A DNA stretch of 64,000 nucleotides, taken from positions 62,001-126,000 of the forward strand of contig JBGAIM010000001.1 in the NCBI GenBank assembly GCA_044225555.1, read 5' to 3'. The stretch comes from JADLHS01 sp044225555. GTDB lineage: Bacteria; Verrucomicrobiota; Verrucomicrobiia; Limisphaerales; JADLHS01. Position 1 is the stretch's first letter. Every line of letters begins with the position of its first letter. This document shows, in pieces, positions 34,953-43,361 of the stretch. A program made the position numbers and the translations under genes. The notes under the pieces were generated by a model. The model saw only the letters and a program-made list of their open reading frames with translations. It was not told the origin of the DNA and did not search any database.

Positions 34953-37505
34953 TTAGCGTGATGCGTGATGCGTGATCGGTGGCAGTGGAGCGCGGCTGTG
35001 TCCATCGGACCAGCCGCTGCGCGTCGCCGGCTCGGAAATTGTGGAACGATCAGTCGTGCTGCTGCTGGTGCTGTCGCACACAGTCGCGCTCCTTGCCGCA
35101 AGTGCGCGGCGTGCCGCCACCACTTGTCCCAGCGCAATGCCACCATCATTCGTTGGCACGCGTTGGTGCCAATAAGGTTGAAACCCCTCCTCCCGCAACC
35201 GTGTCACCGCACGCTCCGTCAGGTAACGATTCTGAAAGCACCCGCCGCTCAAAGCGACCCGTGGACATTCCACCTGTCTCGCGACCCGGACGATCGCCTC
35301 GGCCAACGAGTTGTGAAACTTGGCCGAAATTTGACCGACGGAAATGCCGCCGCGCACATCCGCCAACACCCCCGCCACCATCGGCGACCAGTCCAAAGTC
35401 AGCGATGATCGGCTCGCGATGACTGGCAGGTCGTAAGTTTCATCGGTCTTGATGCCAGCCAATGCAAACTCCAGTTCCATCGCCGCTTGTCCTTCGAAGT
35501 GCATCGTCTGCCGCAAGCCCGCGAGCGAAGCCATCGCGTCAAACAACCGTCCGACGCTGGAACAAAGCGGTGAATTGAGATTCCGCGCGAGCATTCCCTT
35601 CAACGCGGACAATTCGATGGCTGAGAAAGTGTCTGCCGGCGGCAGTTCCTTGCGGCTAAACGCCGAATCACCGAGCATTTCATGCAACAATCCCAAGGCA
35701 GCCCGGCGCGGTTCTTTAACCGCGGTATCACCGCCAGGCAATCGGAAGGGTCGCAAATGGGCAACTCGTTCGACGGCCTCTTCGGTCACGAGAAAAAACT
35801 CACCGCCCCAGATCGTGCCATCCGTGCCGTAACCCGTGCCGTCCCAGGCGACGCCAAGGGCGGGCAGTTCAACTTCGTTCTCGGCAATGCAGGACAAAAC
35901 GTGCGCGATGTGGTGTTGGACTTGGATAATTTGCGGAGCGCCAGTCTCCGACCCGGCGCATTGATCATTCAGCGAATCACGCCGGGCCGGAGGCCGGCGC
36001 TCCAAGGCAAACTTCGTCGAGAGATACTCCAGGTGCAGATCAGCGGCGATCACTGCCGGTCGAGTCCCATAAAGGCGTGGCAAATCTTCAGCCGCGCGAC
36101 GGAAAGCGTGGTTCGCCGGCTCGGTTTCCAGATCGCCGATGTGTTGGCTGAGGAAAACCTGTTCGCCCACCGCCAGCGCCACCGAGTTTTTCAAATGCGC
36201 GCCGACGGCGAGAATGGCTTCAATGGCCGGCACGCCCGCCGCCAGCGAGATTGGCAAAGGCGCGTAACCTCGGGCGCGACGCAAAACCATCTCGCGATCC
36301 AGCATCACGCGCACGATGGAATCATCCACGTGCCGGATGATTGGCCGGTTGTGAACCAAAAACACGTCGGCGATGCCGTGCAAGCGCTCCAGCGCCTCGA
36401 ACTCGTCGGTGCAAATCGGCTCGTCGCTCAAGTTGCCGCTCGTGGCGACCACCGGGAAACCCAACTCCGCCATCAGCAAATGATGCAGCGGGTTCGACGG
36501 CAGCATCACGCCCAGGTTGGGATTGTTGGGGGCGACGCTGCCGCAAAGCGAAGATGGAGGATGGAAGATGGAGGATGGCAGCCGCCGCAATAATACTATG
36601 GGTGCTTCCGGCGAGCACAGCAATCGTTCTTCGAGCTGCGAGACTTCGCAGACTTGCTTCACGCTTTCCAGCGTCGGAAACATCAACGCGAATGGCTTTT
36701 CTTCGCGATGCTTGCGTTCGCGGAGCCGGCGCACGGCGCTTTCGTTTCGCGCATCCACCAGCAGGTGAAAGCCGCCAATGCCTTTTATCGCCACGATATG
36801 CCCACAGCGGATGACGTGCGCCGCTGCCAGCAGCGCGTCGTTGCCGTGCGCCAGTCGGCGCGGCGGCCCACCCTCAATGCGCGAGGCGGGTCCAACGTTG
36901 CCTGGCCACAATTCCAGTCGCGGGCCACAGACCGGACATGCATTGGGTTGCGCGTGGAACCGACGGTCAATCGGGTCGTCATATTCCGCCTGACAGGCCG
37001 GGCACATGCGAAACGACTTCATAGAGGTGTTCGCGCGGTCGTACGGCAACGCCTCGATGATGCTGAAACGCGGGCCACAGTTCGTGCAATTCGTGAACGG
37101 GTAGCCGTGACGACGATTGGCCGGGTCGAAGATTTCGCGCAGGCAATCCGGGCAGGTCGCAATGTCCGGCAGCACGAGCGCGGTCTTGTCTCCGGCCATT
37201 TCGCTTTCGCGGATTTCAAAACCGTCGTAGCCAACCGGGTCGAGCCAGATCGCCTCACAACTTTGAATGCAACTGCGCGGCGGCTTTTCGGTTTCGAGTT
37301 GGAGGAGAAATTGTTCCAGGTCGGCCCGCTCGCCCTCGACTTCGATGAAGACGCCTTGCGCCGAATTGTTGACCCAACCCGTCAGACCCCGCCCGTTCGC
37401 CAGCCGATAGACGAAGGGACGGAAACCCACGCCCTGCACCGCGCCGCGCACGACCAATCGCAGGCGGGCAGCGCCGACCTCGGCTCTGGTTTCCAGCGTC
37501 ATCAT
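34953..37505 (-). CDS. hypF: Carbamoyltransferase HypF with repeat-derived insertions
   Basis: Makes the carbamoyl group for the CN ligands from carbamoyl phosphate. 850 aa, longer than usual (about 750-780). Domains: acylphosphatase (RGAVQGVGFRPFVY), paired zinc fingers (CPDC...NCTNCGPRF, CPAC...CPVCGPRL), YrdC-like (AIKGIGGFHLLVDA), Kae1-like carbamoyltransferase (QVQHHIAHVLSC, LGVAWDGTGYG, LSGGCFQN). The excess is explained by three repeat-linked additions: heptamer array at 36550-36577, 69-bp palindrome at 35935-36003 (residues 501-524), and a non-family tail of about 50 residues ending ITHHASR from a GCGTGAT array. The core motifs are undamaged, so activity is likely. Confidence 0.95.
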   Translation of the reverse strand: MMTLETRAEVGAARLRLVVRGAVQGVGFRPFVYRLANGRGLTGWVNNSAQGVFIEVEGERADLEQFLLQLETEKPPRSCIQSCEAIWLDPVGYDGFEIRESEMAGDKTALVLPDIATCPDCLREIFDPANRRHGYPFTNCTNCGPRFSIIEALPYDRANTSMKSFRMCPACQAEYDDPIDRRFHAQPNACPVCGPRLELWPGNVGPASRIEGGPPRRLAHGNDALLAAAHVIRCGHIVAIKGIGGFHLLVDARNESAVRRLRERKHREEKPFALMFPTLESVKQVCEVSQLEERLLCSPEAPIVLLRRLPSSIFHPPSSLCGSVAPNNPNLGVMLPSNPLHHLLMAELGFPVVATSGNLSDEPICTDEFEALERLHGIADVFLVHNRPIIRHVDDSIVRVMLDREMVLRRARGYAPLPISLAAGVPAIEAILAVGAHLKNSVALAVGEQVFLSQHIGDLETEPANHAFRRAAEDLPRLYGTRPAVIAADLHLEYLSTKFALERRPPARRDSLNDQCAGSETGAPQIIQVQHHIAHVLSCIAENEVELPALGVAWDGTGYGTDGTIWGGEFFLVTEEAVERVAHLRPFRLPGGDTAVKEPRRAALGLLHEMLGDSAFSRKELPPADTFSAIELSALKGMLARNLNSPLCSSVGRLFDAMASLAGLRQTMHFEGQAAMELEFALAGIKTDETYDLPVIASRSSLTLDWSPMVAGVLADVRGGISVGQISAKFHNSLAEAIVRVARQVECPRVALSGGCFQNRYLTERAVTRLREEGFQPYWHQRVPTNDGGIALGQVVAARRALAARSATVCDSTSSSTTDRSTISEPATRSGWSDGHSRAPLPPITHHASR
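34956..34976. repeat. Heptamer array (GCGTGAT x3) at the hypF end
   Basis: Three perfect tandem copies of GCGTGAT immediately before the hypF stop, encoding ITHHASR on the minus strand. Four-unit arrays of other heptamers occur at 36550-36577, 56271-56298, 57335-57362 and 57501-57528. Confidence 0.85.
35935..36003. repeat. Family B 69-bp inverted pair inside hypF
   Basis: Left arm GGAGCGCCAGTCTCCGACCC (35935 on) and the reverse complement of the right arm (35980-36003) match at about 20 of 23 positions, separated by about 23 bp. Each arm also folds on itself (GTCtccGAC; GGCCtccGGCC). The unit is 69 bp, i.e. 23 codons, and is read in frame in hypF between KFA and the QVQHH motif. The intergenic copy at 48380-48448 is also 69 bp. 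Confidence 0.87.
36550..36577. repeat. Heptamer array (GARGATG x4) inside hypF
   Basis: Two perfect 14-bp copies of GAAGATGGAGGATG, i.e. four GARGATG heptamers, read on the minus strand as SSIFHPPSS between IVLLRR and SVAPNNP, where HypF homologues have only a short loop before SVAPGNP. Confidence 0.85.
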
Positions 37506-37634
37506 CTTTCAGCCCTAATGATGCCCTGAAGCCACTCTTTAGCTCTACGCAGGTTGCCAATCTTCGCTCAGTAATTGTCAATTGCAGTGGGGCCGGAACG
37601 CCACGGGAATGGGAAGATTCTCACGTAGCGGATC

Positions 37635-37976
37635 ATGCATGAAGTCTCGATCATGGCGGAAGCAGTGCGCATGGCCGTCGAAACGGCGCAGGCCTCCAGC
37701 GCAAACCACGTGACTGGCTTGCGTCTGCGCGTGGGGACATTGAGCGGGGCGGTGCCGGAGGCCATGCAGTTTGCGTGGGATATCGTGCGGCGCGATACTC
37801 CCGCAGCGGAAGCATGGCTGGAGATTGAATCCATCCCCGCCGCTTGCTGGTGTGCGACGTGCCAGACTGAATTTGAATGCCGGGATTTTTTCAGCGAATG
37901 TCCCCAATGCCATAACGTGAGTGGTGAGTTGCGGCGCGGACGCGAACTGGAGATCGCTTCGGTGGAGCTTGAATGA
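37635..37976 (+). CDS. hypA: Hydrogenase nickel incorporation protein HypA
   Basis: Zinc-stabilised Ni metallochaperone that delivers nickel with HypB to the large subunit. 113 aa, starting with the Ni-binding MHE. The zinc site is CWCATC and ECPQC (around residues 75-95). Divergent from hypF; the 129-bp spacer shows no clear motif. The TGA lies one base before the hypB ATG, so the pair is an operon. Confidence 0.95.
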   Translation: MHEVSIMAEAVRMAVETAQASSANHVTGLRLRVGTLSGAVPEAMQFAWDIVRRDTPAAEAWLEIESIPAACWCATCQTEFECRDFFSECPQCHNVSGELRRGRELEIASVELE

Positions 37977-37977
37977 T

Positions 37978-38775
37978 ATGTGCAAAGAATGCGGATGCGG
38001 ACTCGGCGGGGGCAGCGTGAACATCGGCGGCCACTCGCACGATCACGACTACGACCATAGCCATGGCCACAGTCATCACCATGGGCACGAACACCACCAT
38101 CACCACGACCCTGAGCATGGTGCCAAGACCATCAGCCTGAATCGTTCGTTGATGGAGAAGAACAAGCTGCTGGCCGAGCGCAATCGCGGCTCCTTCCAAG
38201 CCAGGAAGTTGCTTGTGCTGAATGTCGTTTCGTCACCCGGCTCGGGCAAAACCACGTTCATCCGCGAGACGGCGGTGAAGCTGGCGGGCAAGTTGCGCGT
38301 GGGGGTGATCGTCGGGGACCTCGCCACGGACAACGACGCGGCCCGGCTCAAGTCCGCTGGCATTCCCGTGGTGCAAATCACCACCGGCACGGTCTGTCAT
38401 CTGGATGCCGACATGGTTTCCAAGGCCGCCGCGCAACTGGACCTCGACCAACTAGACGTGTTGGTGATCGAGAATGTTGGGAATCTCGTCTGTCCAGCGG
38501 AATACGATCTAGGCGAAGATTTGCGAGTAGTGCTGCTTTCCACCACCGAAGGCGAGGACAAGCCGCTCAAGTACCCGCCCATGTTCCACTCGGCCAGCGT
38601 GGCCATCATCACCAAGCGCGATCTGGCAGCGGCAGCGGGATTCAATCGGGAACAGGCGCTAGCGAATCTAAAACGCGTCAGCCATCACGCGGAAATCTTT
38701 GAATTGTCCGCCAAGACGGGCGATGGCATGAAGGCATGGCTGGACTTCCTCCTGAAGCAACGTTCAGTCGTTTGA
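37978..38775 (+). CDS. hypB: Hydrogenase nickel incorporation GTPase HypB
   Basis: 265-aa GTPase that stores and transfers nickel. Start at ATG 37978, because the N-terminal high-affinity Ni motif CKECGCG must follow directly; an earlier GTG frame overlaps hypA. A His-rich stretch (residues about 20-45, HSHDHDYDHSHGH then further His) allows nickel storage. P-loop SSPGSGKTTF, then GDLATDND and the switch region ending ENVGNLVCP. The C-terminus overlaps the convergent endopeptidase gene by 12 bp. Confidence 0.96.
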   Translation: MCKECGCGLGGGSVNIGGHSHDHDYDHSHGHSHHHGHEHHHHHDPEHGAKTISLNRSLMEKNKLLAERNRGSFQARKLLVLNVVSSPGSGKTTFIRETAVKLAGKLRVGVIVGDLATDNDAARLKSAGIPVVQITTGTVCHLDADMVSKAAAQLDLDQLDVLVIENVGNLVCPAEYDLGEDLRVVLLSTTEGEDKPLKYPPMFHSASVAIITKRDLAAAAGFNREQALANLKRVSHHAEIFELSAKTGDGMKAWLDFLLKQRSVV

Positions 38776-39225
38776 AAGCGACCTGATTTTCTCGATCGCT
38801 TCGGCAAAACCGCGTTTGGCCTCGGGCGAAAGTTCTTCGCCAAACTCCAGGTTCACGACGGGAATCGTCAGCCACCAGGCCTGCGGCGCGTGGCCGAAGA
38901 CGTCGCGGGCCAGCGCCAGCATGGTGCGCGGGTCGGCGGCGTGGGCCATGAGTTGGGTGGTTTCGCCGGGAGCAAGTTCGCGTAAGTGGACTATTGTGGG
39001 CGCATCAACGGCGGCGTCCACAAAGACGACGCGCGCGGCTTGCGAAATCATTTCGGCGTGCTCGGGAGAGAGTTGCTGGCAGGTGAACGTGCGTACGCCC
39101 GGCAGTTTCAGCGCTTCAACGGCCTCGGCGACTTTCGGGCCAACACCATCGTCTCCACGCAGCGTGTTACCGTAACCGATGACGAGCAACCCAGCCGGTT
39201 GGCCATTCTCTCGACTTTTACTCAC
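38764..39225 (-). CDS. Hydrogenase maturation endopeptidase (HycI/HoxW family)
   Basis: Nickel-dependent protease that removes the C-terminal extension of the large subunit after metal insertion. 153 aa. Motifs: VIGYGNTLRGDDGVGPKV with metal-binding Asp, FVDAAVDAP and the His-containing AHAADPRTML. It is the only such protease in the window, so it is expected to process HoxH. Convergent with hypB, overlapping its end by 12 bp. The start ATG is at 39225. Confidence 0.9.
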   Translation of the reverse strand: MSKSRENGQPAGLLVIGYGNTLRGDDGVGPKVAEAVEALKLPGVRTFTCQQLSPEHAEMISQAARVVFVDAAVDAPTIVHLRELAPGETTQLMAHAADPRTMLALARDVFGHAPQAWWLTIPVVNLEFGEELSPEAKRGFAEAIEKIRSLSND

Positions 39226-39342
39226 GAACTCAGACTAACCGAGACGCCTCGTCCGGGCCAATCACTACCAGTCAATTGGTGCTCATCCGTTGCCAATCGA
39301 ACGACCGCGTTCAGGTTGCGAACACCTTGATCTGAAAGCTCC

Positions 39343-40317
39343 TTACAGTTTCTTGACGTGAATCCCGCCACCGCTCGCGTGCAACGAGACCGCCGGGCCG
39401 CCGCCGTTCACCGTGCCTTTGATGCGTTGACGTTCCAGTTTGCCTTGCACCGTCACCGGCAAATCACAGGTCACGCCGCCGCCGGACGTCGAGGCATCCA
39501 GATTGAACGCCGAGCCTTCGGGCACTTTCACGGTCACGCCGCCGCCGGAGGTTGAGAGTTTGATTTCCTCCTTCACGGGCGAAGCGAGCGTGGCGTTGAT
39601 GCCGCCGCCGGAGGTTGAGCCTTCAACCTTGCCGGTCGCGTTTTCAATGGTGATGCCGCCGCCGCTGGTGGAAACAGATACCGGCCCGTTGAAGGTTTTG
39701 ACCGCCACCGATCCACCGGAAGTGTGACCGTTCAACGAACCCGAACCACCGCTCACATCAATCCCGCCGCCGCTGGTGCCGATCTTGATTTCGCCCTCGG
39801 TATCCGCAACCCGGATGCTGCCGCCGGATGTATTGCCCGTGAGCGGTCCGTGGATGCGCGTGAACTTCAATCCGCCACCGCTGGTGCCCGCCTTCACTTC
39901 GCCGGTGAGATCGCTCACTGCAATGCCACCGCCGGCAGTGTTGAGTTTGGCACTAAACTGCGCCGGCACTCGGATGGTGTATTTCGCTTCGTTGCGATTT
40001 CCACTGCCGCCGAACCAGCCGTTGTTTTCCTGCTTGTGCCGACAGCGCACGGTAACGGTGTTTCCATCTTGAATAAATTCCACCGGATGCTCCCGCAGGA
40101 AATCCGCTTCAGCGGTCGCGTTCTTGCGGCCGATCTTGCGCCAGACATCCACGGCAACCTCGGCGGTGGCGTTGGTCGTGACGTCAATCGAGCCAAACTC
40201 CACATCCACCACCAGAGTTCCGCCGGAATCAATGGGGAATTTTTTGTTGAGATTTTCCTCCGTCGCGGCAAAAGCGGCGCAGGAGACGAGGGTCAGGGCC
40301 AATGCAGTCAGTTTCAT
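39343..40317 (-). CDS. DUF4097-like exported beta-repeat protein
   Basis: 324 aa from ATG 40317 (a longer ORF adds a basic stretch before the signal peptide MKLTALALTLVSCAAFA). The mature protein is a repetitive beta-structure with a recurring SGGG phrase (TSGGGIDVSGGS, TSGGGITIEN, TSGGGINATL, STSGGGVTVKV, TSGGGVTCDL), as in DUF4097/putative-adhesin beta-helices. The C-terminus is ASGGGIHVKKL. Between hydrogenase maturation and structural genes, but no functional link is evident. Confidence 0.75.
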   Translation of the reverse strand: MKLTALALTLVSCAAFAATEENLNKKFPIDSGGTLVVDVEFGSIDVTTNATAEVAVDVWRKIGRKNATAEADFLREHPVEFIQDGNTVTVRCRHKQENNGWFGGSGNRNEAKYTIRVPAQFSAKLNTAGGGIAVSDLTGEVKAGTSGGGLKFTRIHGPLTGNTSGGSIRVADTEGEIKIGTSGGGIDVSGGSGSLNGHTSGGSVAVKTFNGPVSVSTSGGGITIENATGKVEGSTSGGGINATLASPVKEEIKLSTSGGGVTVKVPEGSAFNLDASTSGGGVTCDLPVTVQGKLERQRIKGTVNGGGPAVSLHASGGGIHVKKL

Positions 40318-40412
40318 GATATTCAAGCAGTTGTTACCGGTTATGGCGACGATGAAATACCATCGGCGCACCCATGGTCCAGCTTAAGAACTCACTAACC
40401 GCCTCAGATGTT

Positions 40413-41114
40413 TCAAGAAAAACAACCGGTTCGCTGTCCCCTGGCACCGAACCCCAGGCACAATAGTGCGGAGGCGACGAAACCGGCGACGGATGGTTCG
40501 GGTATGGCCTGAGGAGAAAACTGGATCTGGTCCAAAGATACGAATGTGAACCAATCGATGTAGGTCGGAGATGCCGTAAACCTTAACTCGGTGGTGCGGC
40601 CAGCCCACCCAGTGATGTCGGCGCCGTAAATCGTCCCCTGGAGCTTTTCTTCCAATGCGTGAATCGGGACTATCGTCCCTCCAAGCGAGATAGTCAGGTT
40701 GTCGTAACGAAGATCGTTATCGCCCAGAAACTGCAGACTCCTGGTGCCCAAGGGTACGTCACCGGTTTGGGAGATGCCGGCCGACACCGGCGGATTGAAT
40801 GGGATATAACCAGACTGGAGAACGACGCTGAAACGCCCGGACAAGACATAGCTATTCGTCTGCTGAATTGAAACGCAAGGAGCTCCCAGAGAGACGGTGT
40901 TATAGACGATTTCTGCCTGGGGCTGGCCATCAATCAGCGGCGTCCAACTCGGCAGCGCGCTGGAAGCGTAAACGAAAAAGCTTGAGCCAGGCACAAGAGT
41001 CGGATGCGCCTGTTCGAATCCGAGGTTAACAAACGGTTGGCCAAATGAACGGTCTTCCACTATCAGCGAAAGACCCAGAAGGCAGATGCGAGCGCAGAGC
41101 CAATGAGCTTTCAT
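40413..41114 (-). CDS. PEP-CTERM exported protein
   Basis: 233 aa from ATG 41114 (an ATG three codons earlier is also in frame). Signal peptide (LCARICLLGLSLIV), a beta-rich body with a galactose-binding-like flavour (PFVNLGFEQAHPT, LPSWTPLIDG), and a sorting tail AIPEPSVAGFVASALLCLGFG followed by basic residues and an unusual Cys-Phe-Ser end. Same display route as the protein at 25136. Unrelated in function to the hydrogenase as far as can be seen. Confidence 0.85.
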   Translation of the reverse strand: MKAHWLCARICLLGLSLIVEDRSFGQPFVNLGFEQAHPTLVPGSSFFVYASSALPSWTPLIDGQPQAEIVYNTVSLGAPCVSIQQTNSYVLSGRFSVVLQSGYIPFNPPVSAGISQTGDVPLGTRSLQFLGDNDLRYDNLTISLGGTIVPIHALEEKLQGTIYGADITGWAGRTTELRFTASPTYIDWFTFVSLDQIQFSPQAIPEPSVAGFVASALLCLGFGARGQRTGCFS

Positions 41115-41211
41115 GAGGAACAACTAGGCCTCATCACTCCCGGCATCAAGAGGCATTTACCGCGTCGCCGCTGATTTGCGGAAGGCTAATGCTTAGGTTC
41201 AACCTGACTGG

Positions 41212-42642
41212 CTAACCGCGCACGGTCTCGTCCAGCACCTTGCCGTCCGGGCCAATCAGTTGCACCTGCATCGGCATCTGGCCGACGGCGTGCGTGGAGC
41301 AGCTCAGGCACGGGTCGTAGCAGCGGATGCCGTGCTCGACACGGTTCAACAATGGTTCGGGAATCTTGTCATTGCCTCCCTTGACGTAGTGCCGCGCAAT
41401 CTGCGCCACGGTTTGGTTCATCGCCAGATTGTTCTGACCGGTGGCGACAATCAGGTTGACCTTCTTCAGTAGCCCGTTGCGGTCCACGGTGTAGTCATGG
41501 AACAACGTGCCGCGCGGAGCCTCGCTCGCACCGACACCGCGCAGACTGTTGATGCCGGCATCGGCGCGGAGATAATCGCTGAGCAACTCGTCATCCTCCA
41601 TGTAACGTTCGATGTATTCAAGGGCCGCCAGGATTTCGATCAAGCGCGCATAATGATACAGGAACGATGACGTCACCGCGCCGCGCCCGAGCTTCTTGAA
41701 TTTCTTCAACTCGGCATCGGCCTTCGGCACGCCCATCTGTTCCGCCACGTTCAACCGTGCGAGCGGGCCGACGCGATAGATGCCTTCCGGAAAACCAAGC
41801 GGCAGGTAGTACGGCGATTTGAGGTACGAACTGTTCTGCACGGATTCGCCGATGACTTCATGATACTTCTGCACGTCAATCTGGTCGGCAATCACGCTGC
41901 CACTGCTGTCGGTGAAACGCAGTTTGCCGCCGTGATGTTCCCACGTGCCGTCCGGCGCGACGAGGCCCATGAACAGCGACGGGAAATTGCCGAAGATCTG
42001 AAGTTCGCGGTGGTGCGTGTCCATCGTCTTCTTCCACAGGTCAAACGCCGCCTGTGTGGTGGCGAAGGCTTCCGGCAGCCATTTGCGGATGCGTTCGCGG
42101 CCTTCCTTGGTGAGCGGACTACGCACACCGCCGGGCACGGCCCAAGCCGGATGAATCTTGCGATCCCCGAGAATCTCGATGATCTCCTGACCGAACTGGC
42201 GAAGGCGGATGCCCGCGCGCGCGAGTTCCTTGTTCGAGCCGATCAAACCGAAGACATTGCGCTGCGGTTGCGGCGTATCCCAACCGAGCAGGAAGTCCGG
42301 CGCGCTCAGGTGGAAGAAGCTCAAAGCGTGGCTTTGCACAAACTGACCGAGGTTCATCAGACGACGCAGCTTGTCCGCGGCGGGCGGGATGTTGACGGCC
42401 ATGATGGCGTCGCCCGCTTTCGCAGAGGCCAGCAAATGGCTCACGGGGCAAATCCCACAAATGCGCGGCGTGATGCCTGGCATTTCGCCGTAAGGCCGGC
42501 CTTCGCAGAACTTCTCGAAGCCGCGGAACTCGACGACGTGGAACTCGGCATCCGACACGTTGCCTTCGTCGTCCACAAAAATGCTGATCTTGGCGTGGCC
42601 CTCAATGCGGGTCACGGGATCAATGACGATGCGTTTTGACAT
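41212..42642 (-). CDS. hoxH: NAD-linked [NiFe] hydrogenase large subunit HoxH
   Basis: Catalytic subunit holding the Ni-Fe(CN)2CO site, cytoplasmic. 476 aa. L1 motif RICGICPVSH near residue 62 and L2 motif DPCLSCSTH near residue 445 provide four Ni-ligating cysteines. A 25-residue tail after the His (AVGQMPMQVQLIGPDG and on) is the extension removed by the endopeptidase. DPVTRIEGH at the N-terminus is the family start. Last gene of hoxEFUYH. The spacer to hoxY is almost filled by a family A element. Closest in type to group 3d bidirectional hydrogenases; group 3b is unlikely because hoxF and hoxU are present. Confidence 0.95.
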   Translation of the reverse strand: MSKRIVIDPVTRIEGHAKISIFVDDEGNVSDAEFHVVEFRGFEKFCEGRPYGEMPGITPRICGICPVSHLLASAKAGDAIMAVNIPPAADKLRRLMNLGQFVQSHALSFFHLSAPDFLLGWDTPQPQRNVFGLIGSNKELARAGIRLRQFGQEIIEILGDRKIHPAWAVPGGVRSPLTKEGRERIRKWLPEAFATTQAAFDLWKKTMDTHHRELQIFGNFPSLFMGLVAPDGTWEHHGGKLRFTDSSGSVIADQIDVQKYHEVIGESVQNSSYLKSPYYLPLGFPEGIYRVGPLARLNVAEQMGVPKADAELKKFKKLGRGAVTSSFLYHYARLIEILAALEYIERYMEDDELLSDYLRADAGINSLRGVGASEAPRGTLFHDYTVDRNGLLKKVNLIVATGQNNLAMNQTVAQIARHYVKGGNDKIPEPLLNRVEHGIRCYDPCLSCSTHAVGQMPMQVQLIGPDGKVLDETVRG

Positions 42643-42659
42643 AAACTAAATTCTTCTCT

Positions 42660-42720
42660 GGTAGGGCGGGCAGTCCTCTGCCCGCCGAACGACGGCGCGC
42701 ACGGAGTGACGCGCCCTACC
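42660..42720. repeat. Family A double-hairpin element in the hoxY-hoxH spacer
   Basis: 61 bp bounded by GGTAGGGC and GCCCTACC. Hairpin 1 is GGCGGGCAG-tcct-CTGCCCGCC; hairpin 2 is GGCGCG with CGCGCC around a 10-nt loop. It starts 18 bp upstream of the hoxH start and ends at the last base before the hoxY stop. Confidence 0.87.
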
Positions 42721-43266
42721 TCATCCAAATTTCAACTGCGTCCCCTCCAGCTTCGGCTCGACGCCACTCAACATCTGGCCGACCAGCGCTTTGATGCGAT
42801 CCGCCGGCGGCGGGCAGCCGGGTAAAAAGTATTCCACATGCACCACCTCATGCACGGGCATCACTCGTTCCAGCAATGCCGGCACAATGCCGTCTTCCTT
42901 GGGGATGCACGGGTTGTATTGCGCATTCTCGATGTAAGCGCGCTGCAAGACGCTTTCGGCATTGCCAAGGCCGAGTTGATTGCGGATCGCCGGCACGTTG
43001 GCCGTCACGGCGCAATCGCCAAAGGACACCAGCACTTTGGTGCGCTGACGAATCTTGTGGAGCAGTTCGAGGTTATCCTCGTTGCAAATCGCGCCTTCGA
43101 TCAGACAGACGTCCACATTCTCGGGATACTCCTTCATGTCCACGACCGGGCTGTAAACGATCTCCACCTTGTCCACGAGATCGATGAGAAACTCGTCGAG
43201 GTCCAGGAACGACATGTGGCAACCCGAACAACCGCCAAACCAGACTGTGGCTAAACGCACTTTCAT
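42721..43266 (-). CDS. hoxY: NAD-linked [NiFe] hydrogenase small subunit HoxY
   Basis: 181 aa from ATG 43266 (the longer ORF adds translated repeat DNA, so it is rejected). Holds the proximal [4Fe-4S] cluster that passes electrons from HoxH to the diaphorase. Motifs: FGGCSGCHMSFLD at residues about 10-22, FGDCAVTANVP, and PGCPPPADRI near the end. It lacks the distal cluster domain of respiratory hydrogenases, as expected for cytoplasmic group 3 enzymes. Flanked by family A elements on both sides. Confidence 0.95.
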   Translation of the reverse strand: MKVRLATVWFGGCSGCHMSFLDLDEFLIDLVDKVEIVYSPVVDMKEYPENVDVCLIEGAICNEDNLELLHKIRQRTKVLVSFGDCAVTANVPAIRNQLGLGNAESVLQRAYIENAQYNPCIPKEDGIVPALLERVMPVHEVVHVEYFLPGCPPPADRIKALVGQMLSGVEPKLEGTQLKFG

Positions 43267-43277
43267 CTTTGTATTCC

Positions 43278-43349
43278 GGTAGGGCAGAGCTGCTGCTCTG
43301 CCCAATTCTCTTATACTGCCATCTGGCGGCGCGGCAGCGCCGCCCTACC
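43278..43349. repeat. Family A double-hairpin element in the hoxU-hoxY spacer
   Basis: 72 bp bounded by GGTAGGGC and GCCCTACC. Hairpin 1 is GGGCAGAGC-tgct-GCTCTGCCC; hairpin 2 is GGCGGCGC-ggca-GCGCCGCC; about 20 bp lie between them. Loops and ends match the copy inside the aldehyde dehydrogenase gene, while stems differ but still pair. Confidence 0.88.
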
Positions 43350-43361
43350 TACATTCAGACT

